From Marinobacterium arenosum (GTDB lineage Bacteria; Pseudomonadota; Gammaproteobacteria; Pseudomonadales; Balneatricaceae): a stretch of DNA of 64,000 nt. A program made the translations under genes and the position numbers. Under the pieces are notes generated by a model. That model was not told the DNA's origin. It worked only from the letters and a program-made list of their open reading frames with translations, and made no database searches. The stretch spans positions 28,868 to 92,867 of the forward strand of contig NZ_JAILYN010000014.1 in assembly GCF_019795155.1 (NCBI RefSeq), given 5' to 3'. This document shows, one piece after another, positions 27,601-38,119 of this stretch. Every line of letters begins with the position of its first letter. Position 1 is the stretch's first letter.

Positions 27601-30600
27601 TACCGGCCAGCCGAAGACGCTCTACCTGCACAACACCTATATCCGCCACTGGAAAGAGCCACTGCAGCACTGCCTGGAGGGGTTGCTGCAGGGCCACCAG
27701 CTGGCGCTGGAATCAGGCGACCTGGAGTGGAGCGCCTACTGTCTGGCGGCCCACATCCAGTACGCCCTGCCGCTCAGCAACGACCTGGCGGCCCTGCAGC
27801 CGCAATTGGAAGGGTTCGCCCAGCAGCTGGCCCAGGCCGGCCAACAGCAGTCGCAGCAATACTCCCGCTTCGTCCTGCAGGCGGTCGACAACCTGCGCGG
27901 CCACAACCAGCAGCCTAGCCGGCTGGACGGTCGCTTCTACCAGGAGGATGCGATGCTGGCGGAACACCACGCCAGTCACCACCTGACCGCAGTCTGCCTA
28001 CACCATTTCTACAAGGCGCTGCTCTGTTACCTGTTCGGCGAACCGCAACAGGCGGTCGACCACTGCCAGCGGGGCGAAGCCCATCTGAGCTCGATCGGCG
28101 GCACCTTCACCACGCCGCTGTTCCGCACCGTCCAGGCGCTGGCGCTGCTGGCGGTGCTGCCGCAAACCGGCATCCTTCAGCAGCCGACCCGGCTGCACCG
28201 GATCCGCTCGTTACTGAGTTCGATCCGCCGCTGGGCGCGCCACTGCCCGGCCAACCACCTGCACCACGCCTGCCTGATCGAGGCCGAGCTGTGCCGGGCA
28301 CAGCGTAAATTCAGCAACGCGATGGACCTCTACGACCGGGCGATCCAGCTGGCCGGCAAGCACGGCTTTCCGTTGAGCCAGGCGCTTGGCCAGGAGCTGG
28401 CCGGCCGACTCTATCTGGACTGGCGCAAGCCCACCATTGCCCGCAGCTATCTGGAAGAGGCCTACCGCAGTTATCGGCGCTGGGGCGCGGAAGCCAAACT
28501 GCAACAGATGCGGCGTAGCTACCCGGTCGACTTCGAACCGCCCAGCCCGGCGCCACCGGTCAGCCCGGAACGGCAGCCAGAGCATCGCGGCAGTGCGCTG
28601 AGCAACCAGGCGTTCGATATCGCCTCGGTAATCAAGGCCTCGCACGCCATCGCCGACGAGATCGTGTTGCAGCGGCTGCTCGGCCGGCTGATGAAATTGG
28701 CACTGGAGAATGCCGGCGGCCAGCGCGCCCTGCTGGTGCTGAACCGACAGCAGCAGCTCCATATCGAAGCGGAGGCCGGCCTGGACGGTGAGCCGCATTT
28801 CTTCAGCGGACTGCCGCTGGACCGGGGCGGCGAACGATTGCCGCTCAGCGTGCTGCATTACGTCGCCCGTACCCAGGAGGCGGTGATGCTCGGCGACGCC
28901 GGGGAACACGAGATGTTCATGGCCGACCCCTACATCCGCCGGCAGCGGCCGCGCTCGCTGCTCTGCCTGCCGATCCTCTACCACGGCGAGCTGACCGCAC
29001 TGCTCTACCTGGAGAACAAGCAGAGCCGCGACGTATTCACCCGCGAGCGGTTGGAGACCTTACAGATCCTGTCGGCCCAGGCTGCGATCTCGATCGAGAA
29101 CGCCAAGCTCTACCTGAGCTTGGAAAAGTCGGAACAGGCCTATCGTTCGCTGTTCGAGAATGCGGTCGAGGGGATCTTCCGGGCGCTGCCAGAGGGTCGC
29201 TTCATCTCGGCCAACCCGGCGCTGGCCCGGCTGCTGGGCTACCACAGCCCGGAGGCGTTCCTGCGGGCGATCACCGATATCGGCAGCCAGTGCTTCCATG
29301 ATGCCGACGCGTTGCGCACTTTCATGGATCAAGTGGCACGGGACGGCCAGGTGCGCGACCTGGAAACCCACTGGCTGCGTGCCGACGGCAGCCCGGTGGC
29401 GGTGTCGATCTCGGCCCGCCAGGTACGGGACGAGCAGCAGCAACTGCTCTACTACGAGGGCTCGATCAGCGATATCAGCGAGCGGCACGCCCGCCAGGCG
29501 GCGGTGCTGGCGCGGCAGAAAGCGGAGGCGGCCAGCGAGGCCAAGTCCCAGTTCCTGGCCACCATGAGCCACGAGATCCGCACGCCGATGAACGGCATCC
29601 TCGGCATGGCTCAGCTGCTGCTGCGCGGCCCGCTCGACCCACAGCAGCAACAGCAGGTACAGACGATCTACAAGTCCGGCCAGTCGCTGCTGTCGATCCT
29701 CAACGACGTGCTGGACTTCACCAAGGTGGAAGCCGGCCAGTTGGAACTCGAGCTGGCGCCGTTCGAGCTGCGCCAGTGTATTGACGAGATGCAGGCGATC
29801 CTGCGACCGCTGACCGAAGACAAGGAGCTGGAACTGATCGTACGGATCGACCGCCACTTACCGGCGCGGGTGCTGGGCGATCGCCGCGCGCTGATCCAGA
29901 TACTGATGAACCTGTGCGCCAACGCGATCAAGTTTACCGAGCGGGGCCACATCGCCCTGCGTGTCAAACATCTGGCTGGCGATGAACGACGGGCCAGGGT
30001 CCGCTTCGAAGTGGAGGACAGCGGCATCGGCATCGCCGACGAAGCCCTCGAACGGATCTTCCAGCACTTTTCGCAGGCCGACTCCACCATCACCCGGCGC
30101 TATGGCGGCACCGGCCTGGGGCTATCGATCTGCAAGAAACTGGTCGAGCTGCAGCAGGGCAGCATCGGCGTCGTCAGCCAGCCCGGCCGAGGCAGCATGT
30201 TCTGGTTCGAACTGCCCTACCCGCTGGCCGAGCAGTGTTCGTCGATCAGTCCGACAGCCGCCACGAGCGGACCGATTCAGCCACTGGAGATCCTGCTGGT
30301 GGAGGACAACGCGATCAACCAGCAGGTGGCCGACGGGCTGTTGCGCAGCGACGGCCACCAGGTCACCATCGCCGACGACGGCTACACCGCCCTATCGCTG
30401 CACGCCGACCACCGCTTCGACCTGGTGCTGATGGATATCCATCTGCCGGATATGGACGGCATGGAAACCACCCGGCGGATGCGCCAGCATCCCGATCCCG
30501 AACGCGCCGGCGTGAAGATCATCGCGCTGACCGCCTCGATCACCGAGGCTGAAGTGCATAACTATTACGCCGCCGGTATCGACGGGGTGCTCGGCAAGCC

Positions 30601-31072
30601 GCTGCAGTATGACGAACTGCACCGCCTGCTGGCCACCCACCGCAGCGCGCCCCTGCCCGCGGCCGAGGCGACAGTCAACCAGGTGGGCCAACCACAGACG
30701 GCCGATGACGAGCCACTGCTGGACCGCGCCCTGCTGGCCCAGCACCGCCAACTGCTGGGCGAAGAACGCTTTAACGGCCTGCTGCAACAGTACCGCCAGC
30801 AAGCGGAGCAGTTGCTGGCCGAGCTCGAGCAAGCCCTGACCGCTGAAGACTATCCGCTTATCAAGAAACTGGCCCATACCCTGACCGGCGCCAGCGCCAA
30901 CTTCGGACTACGGGCCGTCAGCCAGGCCGGCCGCGAACTGGAACGCCTGGCCGTCCAACCGATAGACGAGGTGAACCGCGCACAGCTTTACGAACAATGG
31001 GCCATCAGCGAGCGGCTCTACCGGCAATCGCTGGCGGCGCTCGACGCACTGACCGAAGCGACCGGCGGCTAA
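24683..31072 (+). CDS. Giant hybrid histidine kinase with pseudo-Ser/Thr-kinase and ATPase domains
   Basis: A 2129-residue multidomain sensor, started by GTG 3 bp after the response regulator. The order is: protein-kinase-like domain (about 5-275); AAA/ATPase domain with Walker [10 protein letters not shown] (about 327) and Walker [12 protein letters not shown]; a long TPR-like helical region; GAF (about 1310-1470); PAS (about 1478-1606); HisKA with H1630 ([10 protein letters not shown]); HATPase (NAIKF, DSGIGI, GTGLGLS); receiver with D1918; and Hpt with H2065. The kinase head has K36, but HRD reads HKQ (126-128) and DFG reads DFA (147-149), so it is probably inactive as a kinase. No transmembrane segment is obvious, suggesting a cytosolic sensor. 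Its ligand is unknown. Confidence 0.9.
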   Translation: MQPLAGFQLQAQIYRGRTCTVWRAIRLEDRLPVIVKQLNRDRLNAEELSRFQHEYEVLAGLDIDGVIRPLGQQHLDQTLVTLFRDHGGVSLRSLLQQRNYQWHQWLPILLRLSELIGRLHDAGIIHKQITPDNIIVNPDNGQPEIIDFAQATLLEREQAHDTRLAAESLPYIAPEQTGRISRAIDYRTDYYGLGATIYELMTGQPPFSGDDSLQLVHCHIAKQPAPPHRLNPALPEVLSQIILKLLAKDAAQRYQSSFGLSQDLQSCLNSWQQTGQLPPFQIARHDRSQRFAIPQQLYGRAATIQQLVSHYQQVADGRQQWVLISGYAGVGKSALVHEIRQHIQAHGGSFAGGKFDQFKRHRPYSAILQALQSLVRQLLTEPPARIDQWREQLLAALAGNAQVLLKLVPELALILGDQPEAPRLPPTEDQNRFSLLFQRLLQVFASAERPLVLFLDDLHWADLASLNLLESLVRHQPLPYLLLIGSYRDQEVGPAHPLKLLIERLAQRSPPPHQLTLEPLTLGQVNRLVADTLLCDAAQCRSLAQICMAKTQGNPFFLNQFLSALHDDGLIRFQQDRWQWDEAQIRDKDMTDNVVELMVSKIQRLSSATQRVLQLAACLGSPFNLRSLSIVHQQSPRQTAADLWRALSEGLIIPLDDNYRLAQHPGAERTRYRFVHDRVQQAAYSLVPGAQRQQLHLTIGRLMQQRLNEAEIDSRIFEICNHLNLARQLLESDAEHQALARYNLQAGNRAREAAAFSAALEYFQQGLRLLGADGWQRDYRLALALHSNAAEAAYSNAAFDEMERHIEQVLAQADTLMDKVRVYEIRIQAEVARNRFEQALETALQLLALLGIKLPRHPSRWQLRLSQLRLRWLLRGSRPQRLLQAGPLQQPAIAAALPIMASMFGVIKFSSSELRPLVMARQLELTLRHGLAAGSAQALAGYGGVLCGQYQRIEQGYRLGQLAMEVDRQLPSRTGQPKTLYLHNTYIRHWKEPLQHCLEGLLQGHQLALESGDLEWSAYCLAAHIQYALPLSNDLAALQPQLEGFAQQLAQAGQQQSQQYSRFVLQAVDNLRGHNQQPSRLDGRFYQEDAMLAEHHASHHLTAVCLHHFYKALLCYLFGEPQQAVDHCQRGEAHLSSIGGTFTTPLFRTVQALALLAVLPQTGILQQPTRLHRIRSLLSSIRRWARHCPANHLHHACLIEAELCRAQRKFSNAMDLYDRAIQLAGKHGFPLSQALGQELAGRLYLDWRKPTIARSYLEEAYRSYRRWGAEAKLQQMRRSYPVDFEPPSPAPPVSPERQPEHRGSALSNQAFDIASVIKASHAIADEIVLQRLLGRLMKLALENAGGQRALLVLNRQQQLHIEAEAGLDGEPHFFSGLPLDRGGERLPLSVLHYVARTQEAVMLGDAGEHEMFMADPYIRRQRPRSLLCLPILYHGELTALLYLENKQSRDVFTRERLETLQILSAQAAISIENAKLYLSLEKSEQAYRSLFENAVEGIFRALPEGRFISANPALARLLGYHSPEAFLRAITDIGSQCFHDADALRTFMDQVARDGQVRDLETHWLRADGSPVAVSISARQVRDEQQQLLYYEGSISDISERHARQAAVLARQKAEAASEAKSQFLATMSHEIRTPMNGILGMAQLLLRGPLDPQQQQQVQTIYKSGQSLLSILNDVLDFTKVEAGQLELELAPFELRQCIDEMQAILRPLTEDKELELIVRIDRHLPARVLGDRRALIQILMNLCANAIKFTERGHIALRVKHLAGDERRARVRFEVEDSGIGIADEALERIFQHFSQADSTITRRYGGTGLGLSICKKLVELQQGSIGVVSQPGRGSMFWFELPYPLAEQCSSISPTAATSGPIQPLEILLVEDNAINQQVADGLLRSDGHQVTIADDGYTALSLHADHRFDLVLMDIHLPDMDGMETTRRMRQHPDPERAGVKIIALTASITEAEVHNYYAAGIDGVLGKPLQYDELHRLLATHRSAPLPAAEATVNQVGQPQTADDEPLLDRALLAQHRQLLGEERFNGLLQQYRQQAEQLLAELEQALTAEDYPLIKKLAHTLTGASANFGLRAVSQAGRELERLAVQPIDEVNRAQLYEQWAISERLYRQSLAALDALTEATGG

Positions 31073-31146
31073 CCGAGGAGGATGCCGCACAGCGGGTCGA
31101 TCTCGATGGCCAGCGGTACCCGGGAGAGCTGCGTGAAGGCGGCGGC

Positions 31147-34100
31147 TCAATGCTGCTCATCGGCCAGCTCCAGCGCCTCCCGCTCCAGCTTATCTTCGCA
31201 GACCACCCGGTTGCGGCCCTGGCCTTTGGCCAGGTAGAGCGCATCATCAGCACGCTTCATCAATTCGTCCGGCGCCTCGCCGTAGCGCCAGGCGGCGACA
31301 CCGATACTGGCCGTACACTGGCCGGCGATGGCGAAGTCGCAGGCCTCGATCAGCCGGCGCAGCTTTTCCGCCAGTCCGCATGCGGCCTGCAACGAGGTCT
31401 CGGGACAGAGCACCAGGAACTCCTCACCGCCCCAACGGCCGACCACGTCAGCCTCGCGTACATGGGTATTGAGCGCATCGGCCACCCGGCAAATCACCTC
31501 GTCGCCGGTCTGGTGACCGAAGCTGTCGTTGACCTGCTTGAAGTGATCGATATCGATCAGCAACAGTGACAACGACCGCTGGTAACGTTCGGCGCGAACC
31601 ACCTCGCCGGCCAATTCACGGTCCAGCTTGAGCCGGTTGCTCAGGCCGGTCAGGGTATCGGTGGTCGACAGTTGCGCCAGGTTGCGGTTCTGCTCGGCAA
31701 TCTCGGCATGGGCCTCGCGCAACGCCTGGTGGGCCCGGCGCAGTTCCGCCGCCTGACGAGCCAGCAGCAGGTGGCGATAGAACAGCAGTGAACCGATCAC
31801 CGCCAGTACCGCCAGGATCTGCCACATCAGGCTGTAGTCAAAGCCCCGTTCGTAGCGCACCGCCACCCATTTCTGCAGGATCGCCTCCCGTTCGCGTGGG
31901 CTGATTGCGCCGATCAGCTTGTTGAAGATCGACAACAGTTCAGCGGCATCGTTACGCAAGGCAACCGACAACTGCACACTGATATCGGTCTTGCCGGCGA
32001 TCTTCAGATTGATCAGGTCATATTGTTGGATGGCGCGGGCGATCGGCACCACCCCATCGATAAAGCCGAACAACTCGCCGCTGCTGACTTTTTGCAGCCC
32101 TTCGCGGATATTGTCCACCTGAACCAGCTGGATCTGTGGATAGCGCTGCTGCAGCAGATCGATCCAGGCGTAGTCCATGATCACCGCGAAGCGCTTATCG
32201 AGTACCGACTTCATATCGTCGATGAACAGCTGGTCATCACGGGTAGCGACCACCAACGGCACCTCCAGGTAAGGCTCGGTAAAATAAAGATGGCGCGTAC
32301 GGGCAGCGGTCTTGGCGGCGCTCAACAACAGATCGCAGTCACGGTCATAGACCGAATGCAGCGACTGTGACCAGCTGCTGGTCGGCAGCAGCTTGAGTTC
32401 GACGTTCAACAGCTTGCGAAACAGCGCGACATAATCGGCGGTCATGCCGATATGCTCTCCTTCGGGGCTGATCCCTTCGTACGGCAACCAGTCGGGATCG
32501 ACGCAATAGTGCAACGAGGAGCGGTTAAGCAGGTAGTTGTTTTCCCAGTCACTAAGAGTCAACCGGTCCGACACCCGTATCCGCTGGCCAAACCAGCGCT
32601 TGCGTAGCACCGCCAGCTCATCCTCGCCCAGCGACGCTTGCGCTTTCTCCAGGATCGAATGCAGTTGCGGCCAATCGGCACGGCTGGCCAGGCGCAGGCC
32701 ACTGACCCGCAACGCCGGTTCCGTCAACGCCCCCTTCAATGCCAGCCCCGGCATGGCGTACTTGCGGATATGGTATTCCAGTACCGGCAGCGCATCGATT
32801 ACCGCATCGGCCTGGCCACTGGCAGTCCGTTCCAGGCAGTCGATGATATCGCGGCAATCGACCAGCCGGACCGCCGGGTACTGTGCCGCCAGCAGTGCCG
32901 CATAGGGCCCATCATGCACCACTGCCACCCTCATGCCGGCCAAGTCGGCCAGCCCTTCGAGCGCTTTCAGGCCACTACGGACCGCCCAGCCACTGCGCAG
33001 CTCCAGGTAGGGGCTGCCCAGCAACGCGCCGGCGGCAGCCGGGAGTCCCGCCGTCGGCACCAGATCCAGCTGCGGGGGGACGGCCTGCAACTCTTGCAAC
33101 GGCCGGCTGTCCGTCACGAACTCAAGCTGCAGACCGGCCTTGGCTGCCAGCAGTTTAAGAAACTCGATGGCGTAGCCATCCGGCTTACCCTGGCGGCCGA
33201 TCAGCAGTGGCCCGTAAGGGTACTGGGCAATCCGGATCACCGGATGGCGGACCAGGAACTGCTGCTCCTCCAGCGTCAATGCCAACGGTTGCTGCGGTGG
33301 CCGGATAAAGCCCTGCAGGGCGCCCTTGCTGGCGACGTTGCCCAACGACACGTAGAGGTCGGCCAGGCTGTCGATCCGCTGCGGATCGATGGAACCCAAC
33401 TTGAAGCTCTGGCGCAGGGTCAGTCGTTCCAGCGCCTGCGCTTCGAACAGCAGTGCTTCACGGCTCTTACGCTGCGAGTATTTACGCAGGATCAGATCGA
33501 CCAGCTCCTCCTTATGATCCAGCGCGTAATGCCAACCTTTCAGGGTAGCGCGCACGAAGCCTTCGACCAGCCCGGGATGTTGACGCAGAAAATGTTCGGA
33601 ACTGAACAGGTTGTCATCGTAGGCGCTGACGCCGAAGCTGGACGGATTGAGGATACTGTGCGGAATCTGTTGGCTGCGAACCTGGTGCATCTGGTTGGAC
33701 AGGAATACCGTCACCGCATCCACCTCGCCGGCCAGAAATGCCTCGAGATCGTAACTGTGCGCGACCTGCTCGAAACTATCCGGCTCCAGGCCAAAATAGC
33801 GAAACATCGAGGCAAAGGGGGCCGACTCCAACTCCTTGGCCGAGGCCATCACCCGCTTGCCGCGCAGGTCCTGGGGGCTGAGGATATCCGGCTGGGTCAG
33901 CAGCACCAGCGGTGAAGTCTTGAAGATATTCGCCAGCAATACCACCGGCTTGCCCTGCAAGCGGTCCAGCACCAGCTCGGAGTTGACCACACCGAACTGA
34001 GCCCGGCCGCTGAGCACTTCGTCAACCGGCGACTGCCCCGGCTGAATCTCCCGCAACTCGACCGCCAACCCTTCATCGGCGTAGTAGCCCTGCTCGATCG

Positions 34101-34266
34101 CCGCATAGTGACCAGCGAATTCGAACTGGTGTTTCCAGGGTAACTGCAACCGCAATGGGGTCGCTGACTGAGCAAACGACAGATTGCCAATTAACAGGCC
34201 GAACAACAGCAGCAAAGATAAACCACACCGCCTGGGGATCGATCGTTTCTGGCTCCCTGATAGCAT
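31147..34266 (-). CDS. Membrane diguanylate cyclase with three tandem periplasmic binding domains
   Basis: A protein of about 1039 residues that probably converts a periplasmic ligand signal into c-di-GMP. After a signal peptide come an NMT1/THI5-like binding domain (about 35-270; LPWKHQFEFAGHYAAIEQGYY) and two SBP_bac_3-type domains (about 330-560 and 580-820). One membrane helix near 835-855 (MWQILAVLAVIGSLLFY) is followed by a coiled coil and a GGDEF domain (active site GGEEF, with I-site READ upstream). The ATG at 34266 has GGA 8 nt upstream; an alternative ATG is at 34275. It is convergent with the giant kinase gene. Confidence 0.9.
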   Translation of the reverse strand: MLSGSQKRSIPRRCGLSLLLLFGLLIGNLSFAQSATPLRLQLPWKHQFEFAGHYAAIEQGYYADEGLAVELREIQPGQSPVDEVLSGRAQFGVVNSELVLDRLQGKPVVLLANIFKTSPLVLLTQPDILSPQDLRGKRVMASAKELESAPFASMFRYFGLEPDSFEQVAHSYDLEAFLAGEVDAVTVFLSNQMHQVRSQQIPHSILNPSSFGVSAYDDNLFSSEHFLRQHPGLVEGFVRATLKGWHYALDHKEELVDLILRKYSQRKSREALLFEAQALERLTLRQSFKLGSIDPQRIDSLADLYVSLGNVASKGALQGFIRPPQQPLALTLEEQQFLVRHPVIRIAQYPYGPLLIGRQGKPDGYAIEFLKLLAAKAGLQLEFVTDSRPLQELQAVPPQLDLVPTAGLPAAAGALLGSPYLELRSGWAVRSGLKALEGLADLAGMRVAVVHDGPYAALLAAQYPAVRLVDCRDIIDCLERTASGQADAVIDALPVLEYHIRKYAMPGLALKGALTEPALRVSGLRLASRADWPQLHSILEKAQASLGEDELAVLRKRWFGQRIRVSDRLTLSDWENNYLLNRSSLHYCVDPDWLPYEGISPEGEHIGMTADYVALFRKLLNVELKLLPTSSWSQSLHSVYDRDCDLLLSAAKTAARTRHLYFTEPYLEVPLVVATRDDQLFIDDMKSVLDKRFAVIMDYAWIDLLQQRYPQIQLVQVDNIREGLQKVSSGELFGFIDGVVPIARAIQQYDLINLKIAGKTDISVQLSVALRNDAAELLSIFNKLIGAISPREREAILQKWVAVRYERGFDYSLMWQILAVLAVIGSLLFYRHLLLARQAAELRRAHQALREAHAEIAEQNRNLAQLSTTDTLTGLSNRLKLDRELAGEVVRAERYQRSLSLLLIDIDHFKQVNDSFGHQTGDEVICRVADALNTHVREADVVGRWGGEEFLVLCPETSLQAACGLAEKLRRLIEACDFAIAGQCTASIGVAAWRYGEAPDELMKRADDALYLAKGQGRNRVVCEDKLEREALELADEQH

Positions 34267-34414
34267 GCTGCACATCCTGTTGTGACTTTAATCGATACGA
34301 CGGCTCCGGCGTCGACCGGCGCCGAACGGATACCCCAGCTTAGCCCGATTGGCGCCGCAATTGAACGCCGGTTCAAACAACGGCGGAAAATTGATGCTCG
34401 ATATAGCGGCCGCC

Positions 34415-35161
34415 TCAACGGCCGCCGGTCACCTCAATAAAACTGCCCGTGGTGTAGGCTGCGGCATCGGAGGCCAGCCAGAGCACCGCTTCGGCCACCT
34501 CCTCCGGCCGGCCGCCACGTTGCATCGGCACCGCCCCTTTCAGCCGGTCGACGCGGCCGGGCTCGCCGCCATCGGCGTGAATCTCGGTGTAGATCAGCCC
34601 GGGGCGCACGCCATTGACCCTGATCCCTTCGTCGGCCACCTCCTTGGCCAGGCCGATGGTCATACTGTCGATCGCCCCCTTGGAAGCGGCGTAGTCGACA
34701 TATTCGTTGGGCGCCCCCAACCGGGCCGCCCCGGACGACAGGTTGACGATCGCCCCGCCCCGGCCGCCGTGGCGGGTAGACATCCTCAGCACCGCCTCGC
34801 GGGCACAAAGAAAGCTGCCGATCACATTGGTGCGCAACACCCGCTCCAGGCGAGCGGCATCGATCTGCTCGAGCCGGGCCTGCGACTCCAGGATGCCGGC
34901 ATTGTTGACCAACACCCGAAGCTCGCCTGGCAGCCGGTCCAGCTCGGCGAACAGGTTCTGCACCTCGGCTTCACAACCAACATCCGCCTGTACCGCCCAG
35001 GCCTCAGCGCCAGCCGAACGCAGCTCCGCCACCACTGCTTGCGCCTGATCCCGGCGGCGGCGATAGCTGATACAGACCCGGTAGCCGCGTGCCGCCGCCA
35101 GCCTTGCCGTGGCGGCGCCTATCCCCCGGCTACCGCCGGTAATTAGCATCATTGGTTGCAT
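34415..35161 (-). CDS. Short-chain dehydrogenase/reductase (glucose-1-dehydrogenase or FabG-like)
   Basis: A 248-residue classical SDR. The cofactor motif ITGGSRGIGAAT (TGxxxGxG) is at the N terminus. VNNAGI near residue 85, a catalytic Ser in VNLSSGAARLG, and YVDYAASKGAID (YxxxK) near residue 158 complete the active site. An Arg in the first loop (SYRRRRDQ) suggests NADPH. The substrate cannot be predicted. It stands alone between two sensor cyclases with no evident operon partner. Confidence 0.9.
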   Translation of the reverse strand: MQPMMLITGGSRGIGAATARLAAARGYRVCISYRRRRDQAQAVVAELRSAGAEAWAVQADVGCEAEVQNLFAELDRLPGELRVLVNNAGILESQARLEQIDAARLERVLRTNVIGSFLCAREAVLRMSTRHGGRGGAIVNLSSGAARLGAPNEYVDYAASKGAIDSMTIGLAKEVADEGIRVNGVRPGLIYTEIHADGGEPGRVDRLKGAVPMQRGGRPEEVAEAVLWLASDAAAYTTGSFIEVTGGR

Positions 35162-35335
35162 CTGGGCCGATCTCCTCTCAAACTTTAAGAAGTCTTTGCG
35201 CAGTTTTGCTGCTCGCTGGAACGCATATCCGGGTTACCCGTCAGCAAAACGCGCCAGGCTGATGCCGCCGGCCTCTGCCGCGGCATGCTGTCAGCCGCCC
35301 TGTCCGCGACAGATTGACGGAGGCTCCAGCCTACA

Positions 35336-36949
35336 ATGGATGCCAGCAGAGCGTCACCACTGGTTCTAAGCATATTGGTGCTTTGCGCCTGGCTGTGTCA
35401 GCCGGCTGCGGCAACCGAACGGGTGGTGCTGCAACTACGCTGGCTGCACCAGGCCCAGTTCATCGGTTATTACACCGCCCAGCAGATGGGCTTCTACCGC
35501 GAAGCCGGCTTCGATGTGGAGGTCCGCGCCGGCGGTCCGGCGATCGTCCCCTGGCAGGAGGTGATGGAGGGCCGGGCCGACTTTGCCGTCGATAACAGCA
35601 ACGCCCTGGTGGCGTACAGTCGCGGCCAACCCCTGGTGGCGCTGGCCGCCCTGTTCCAGCACTCGCCGTCGATCCTGCTAGCCCGCAAGGACAGCCGGAT
35701 CAACACCGTGCGCGACCTGATCGACAAGCGGGTGACACTGTTCCCCGACGGCCAGGCCCCGGAGATCATGGCACTGCTGAAGTTCCAGGGTATCGATCAA
35801 GATCGGCTCACACTGACCGCCAGCTCTATCAACCTGCAGGGTCTGATCGACGGCCGTACCGATGCATTCAGCGCCTACCTGACCAATGAACCCTACTCTC
35901 TGGAGCAGGCGGGCATCGACTACACGGTGCTCAATCCACGCGATTACGGCATCGATTTCTACAGCGATATCCTGCTCACCAGCCAACGCCGACTGCTGGA
36001 AACACCGCAACAGGTGGAACGTTTCCGCAGCGCCAGCTTGCGTGGCTGGCGTTACGCGTTGCAGCATCCGGAAGCGGCGCTGGATCTGCTGGAACAGCAC
36101 TATCCGGTCGCCAAGTCGCGCGACCACTCCCGCTATGAACTGAACATGTTGCGCGAGATGATCATGCCCGGCTCGATTGAACTCGGTCATATGAGCCCGG
36201 AGCGCTGGCAGCAGATCGAATCGACCCTGCTGCAGCTGCAGTTGATTGCCGGACGACAACCGTTGGAGGGTTTCCTCTATGCCGCCAACAAGCCTGCTGA
36301 TTTGCGCGGCTGGCTGCCCTGGCTGCTGGCAGCGGCGACCGTCGGTTTGATCGCCCTGGCCAGCCTGGTGGCGATCGTCAGCCTGCGACGCCGGCTGAAA
36401 CGGGAGATCCAGCAACATGATGCCGCACAGCAACAGCTGAGCCAGCTGGCCAGCCAGGATCCATTAACCCAGTTGCCCAACCGCAGCATGCTGCTGGAAC
36501 AGCTTCGCACCCTGCAGAAGCTGGCGGTGCGCCACAGCTGCACGCCGGCGCTGTTCTATATCGACCTGGATGATTTCAAGCGGATCAATGAAACCTATGG
36601 CCGGCTCAGCGGCGACGAACTGCTGATCAAATTCGCCAACCGGGTTCGCTTGATGCTGCGCGACAGCGACCTGTTCGGGCGGCTGGCCGGTGACGAGTTC
36701 CTGCTGATCAGCGACAACTCCAGCGAGGAGGGTGCCAGTCAACTGGCCATGAAATTGATGGAGCTGCTCAACAAACCGTTCCTGATCGGCGAGCAGGAGA
36801 TCCGCATCAGCGCCAGTATCGGTATCGCCCGCTACACAGATCCCGAGGAAAGCGCCGAAGAGCTGCTCGCCCGGGCCGATGCGGCGATGTACTCGGTCAA
36901 GCACAGTCTGCGCGCCAGCTGCCGGCTGGCACAGCCGCCGCTGGTATAG
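35336..36949 (+). CDS. NMT1/THI5-type periplasmic sensor fused to a GGDEF domain
   Basis: A 537-residue membrane protein. After a signal peptide (to about residue 27, ending PAAAT), an NMT1/THI5-like substrate-binding domain fills residues about 28-300 (VVLQLRWLHQAQFIGYYTAQ). One membrane helix (LPWLLAAATVGLIALASLVAIV) is at about 323-346, then a GGDEF domain. The active-site loop reads AGDEF instead of GGDEF, so activity is uncertain; the I-site RDSD is intact. It shares its sensor family with the 31.1-34.3 kb protein, and the two probably read related ligands. Confidence 0.9.
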   Translation: MDASRASPLVLSILVLCAWLCQPAAATERVVLQLRWLHQAQFIGYYTAQQMGFYREAGFDVEVRAGGPAIVPWQEVMEGRADFAVDNSNALVAYSRGQPLVALAALFQHSPSILLARKDSRINTVRDLIDKRVTLFPDGQAPEIMALLKFQGIDQDRLTLTASSINLQGLIDGRTDAFSAYLTNEPYSLEQAGIDYTVLNPRDYGIDFYSDILLTSQRRLLETPQQVERFRSASLRGWRYALQHPEAALDLLEQHYPVAKSRDHSRYELNMLREMIMPGSIELGHMSPERWQQIESTLLQLQLIAGRQPLEGFLYAANKPADLRGWLPWLLAAATVGLIALASLVAIVSLRRRLKREIQQHDAAQQQLSQLASQDPLTQLPNRSMLLEQLRTLQKLAVRHSCTPALFYIDLDDFKRINETYGRLSGDELLIKFANRVRLMLRDSDLFGRLAGDEFLLISDNSSEEGASQLAMKLMELLNKPFLIGEQEIRISASIGIARYTDPEESAEELLARADAAMYSVKHSLRASCRLAQPPLV

Positions 36950-36950
36950 C

Positions 36951-36985
36951 CATAGAGAACATAAGGGACTTGTTCGCAGCTTTCC
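36951..36985 (+). repeat. Copy of the dispersed arm repeat
   Basis: AGAGAACATAAGGGACTTGT followed by TCGCAGCTTTCC matches the right outer arm of the nested palindrome at 23713-23745. Here it lies right after a gene end, without the left arm. Confidence 0.7.
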
Positions 36986-37189
36986 TAATATTATTCACCG
37001 CCAATCCGCTAAAAAACGGTTACTTGAATTATCAATTTGCTAACCGGATAATTTCGGGCGAACCGGGGATGGCCATTTACTGTTGGTCATGGCGATCGGG
37101 TACCCCACTCAATCCGATCGGCGAATAATCGGCATCGCGTCGATTAGGGCTCCCCTCTCGATACAATAATAATGTTAAGGCCCTTGTAG

Positions 37190-37999
37190 ATGAAAAAACT
37201 GTTCAAAACCGCAGTTGCCACGGTTGCGCTGCTCAGCTCCACGTTTGCATTCAGCAACTCCACCGCCGACGAATCCGTCATCAACAGCATTCTGTCCAGT
37301 GGCGAAATTAAAGTCTGCTTCGACGCCGGTTATATCCCGTTTGAAATGAAAGCTAAAAACGGCGGCTTTATCGGCTTCGATATCGATCTGGCCAAGCAGG
37401 TCGCCAAGGCGATGGGGGTTAAATTTACCCCGGTCAACACCGCCTGGGACGGCATTATCCCGACCCTGCTGACCGGCAAGTGCGATATCATCATGGGCGG
37501 CATGACCATTACCGCTCAGCGCAACCTGAAAGTTAACTTCGCTGACCCGTACGTAGTGATCGGCCAGACCATCCTGCTGCGTCCGGGCCTGGAAGGCGAG
37601 ATCAAGAGCTACCGCGATCTGAACGACAGCAAATACACCGTCGCCACCAAGCTGGGTACCACCGGCGAGCAGGCGGTCAAGCGACTGATCGGCAAAGCCA
37701 ACATCAGCCTGTTCGAGACCCAGGCCGATGCGGTACTGGAAGTCGCCAACGGCAAGGCGGATGCCTTCGTCTACGACCTGCCGTTCAACGCCCTGTACGC
37801 CAGCCAGAACAAGGGCCAGGTCAGCCATATCGAACAGCCGTTCACCTACGAACCGCTGGGCTGGGCGATCCGCAAGGGCGATCCGGACTTCCTGAACTTC
37901 CTGAACAACTTCCTGCGCCAGGTGAAAGGTGACGGCAGCTACGACCGCCTGTACGACAAGTGGTTCAAGTCCGACGCCTGGCTGAGCAAGATTCAGTAA
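37190..37999 (+). CDS. Amino-acid ABC transporter substrate-binding protein
   Basis: A 269-residue periplasmic binding protein of the SBP_bac_3 family. It captures polar amino acids or related compounds for the adjacent permease and ATPase. The signal peptide ends near TFAFSNS (residue about 23). Family motifs are IKVCFDAGYIPFEM, FIGFDIDLAKQVAKAMG and FADPYVVIGQTILLRPG. The specificity (glutamine, histidine/arginine, other) is not decided by sequence. First gene of a three-gene transporter. Confidence 0.92.
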   Translation: MKKLFKTAVATVALLSSTFAFSNSTADESVINSILSSGEIKVCFDAGYIPFEMKAKNGGFIGFDIDLAKQVAKAMGVKFTPVNTAWDGIIPTLLTGKCDIIMGGMTITAQRNLKVNFADPYVVIGQTILLRPGLEGEIKSYRDLNDSKYTVATKLGTTGEQAVKRLIGKANISLFETQADAVLEVANGKADAFVYDLPFNALYASQNKGQVSHIEQPFTYEPLGWAIRKGDPDFLNFLNNFLRQVKGDGSYDRLYDKWFKSDAWLSKIQ

Positions 38000-38049
38000 T
38001 CCCTCGCGCGCTCCGGCGCGCACTTACAGCCTGAAAGCCGATGGCTTTT

Positions 38050-38077
38050 GCGAAGCCCCGCCCCGGCGGGGCTTCGC
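38050..38077 (+). terminator. Strong intercistronic hairpin
   Basis: GCGAAGCCCCGCC / GGCGGGGCTTCGC is a 12-bp stem without a T-run, between the binding-protein and permease genes. Such hairpins typically protect the upstream mRNA and set higher expression of the binding protein. It is listed as terminator for want of a better type. Confidence 0.6.
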
Positions 38078-38119
38078 GGCTGTATTTCCCTGTTTTATCC
38101 ACCCAAGGCTTACTCTCCT

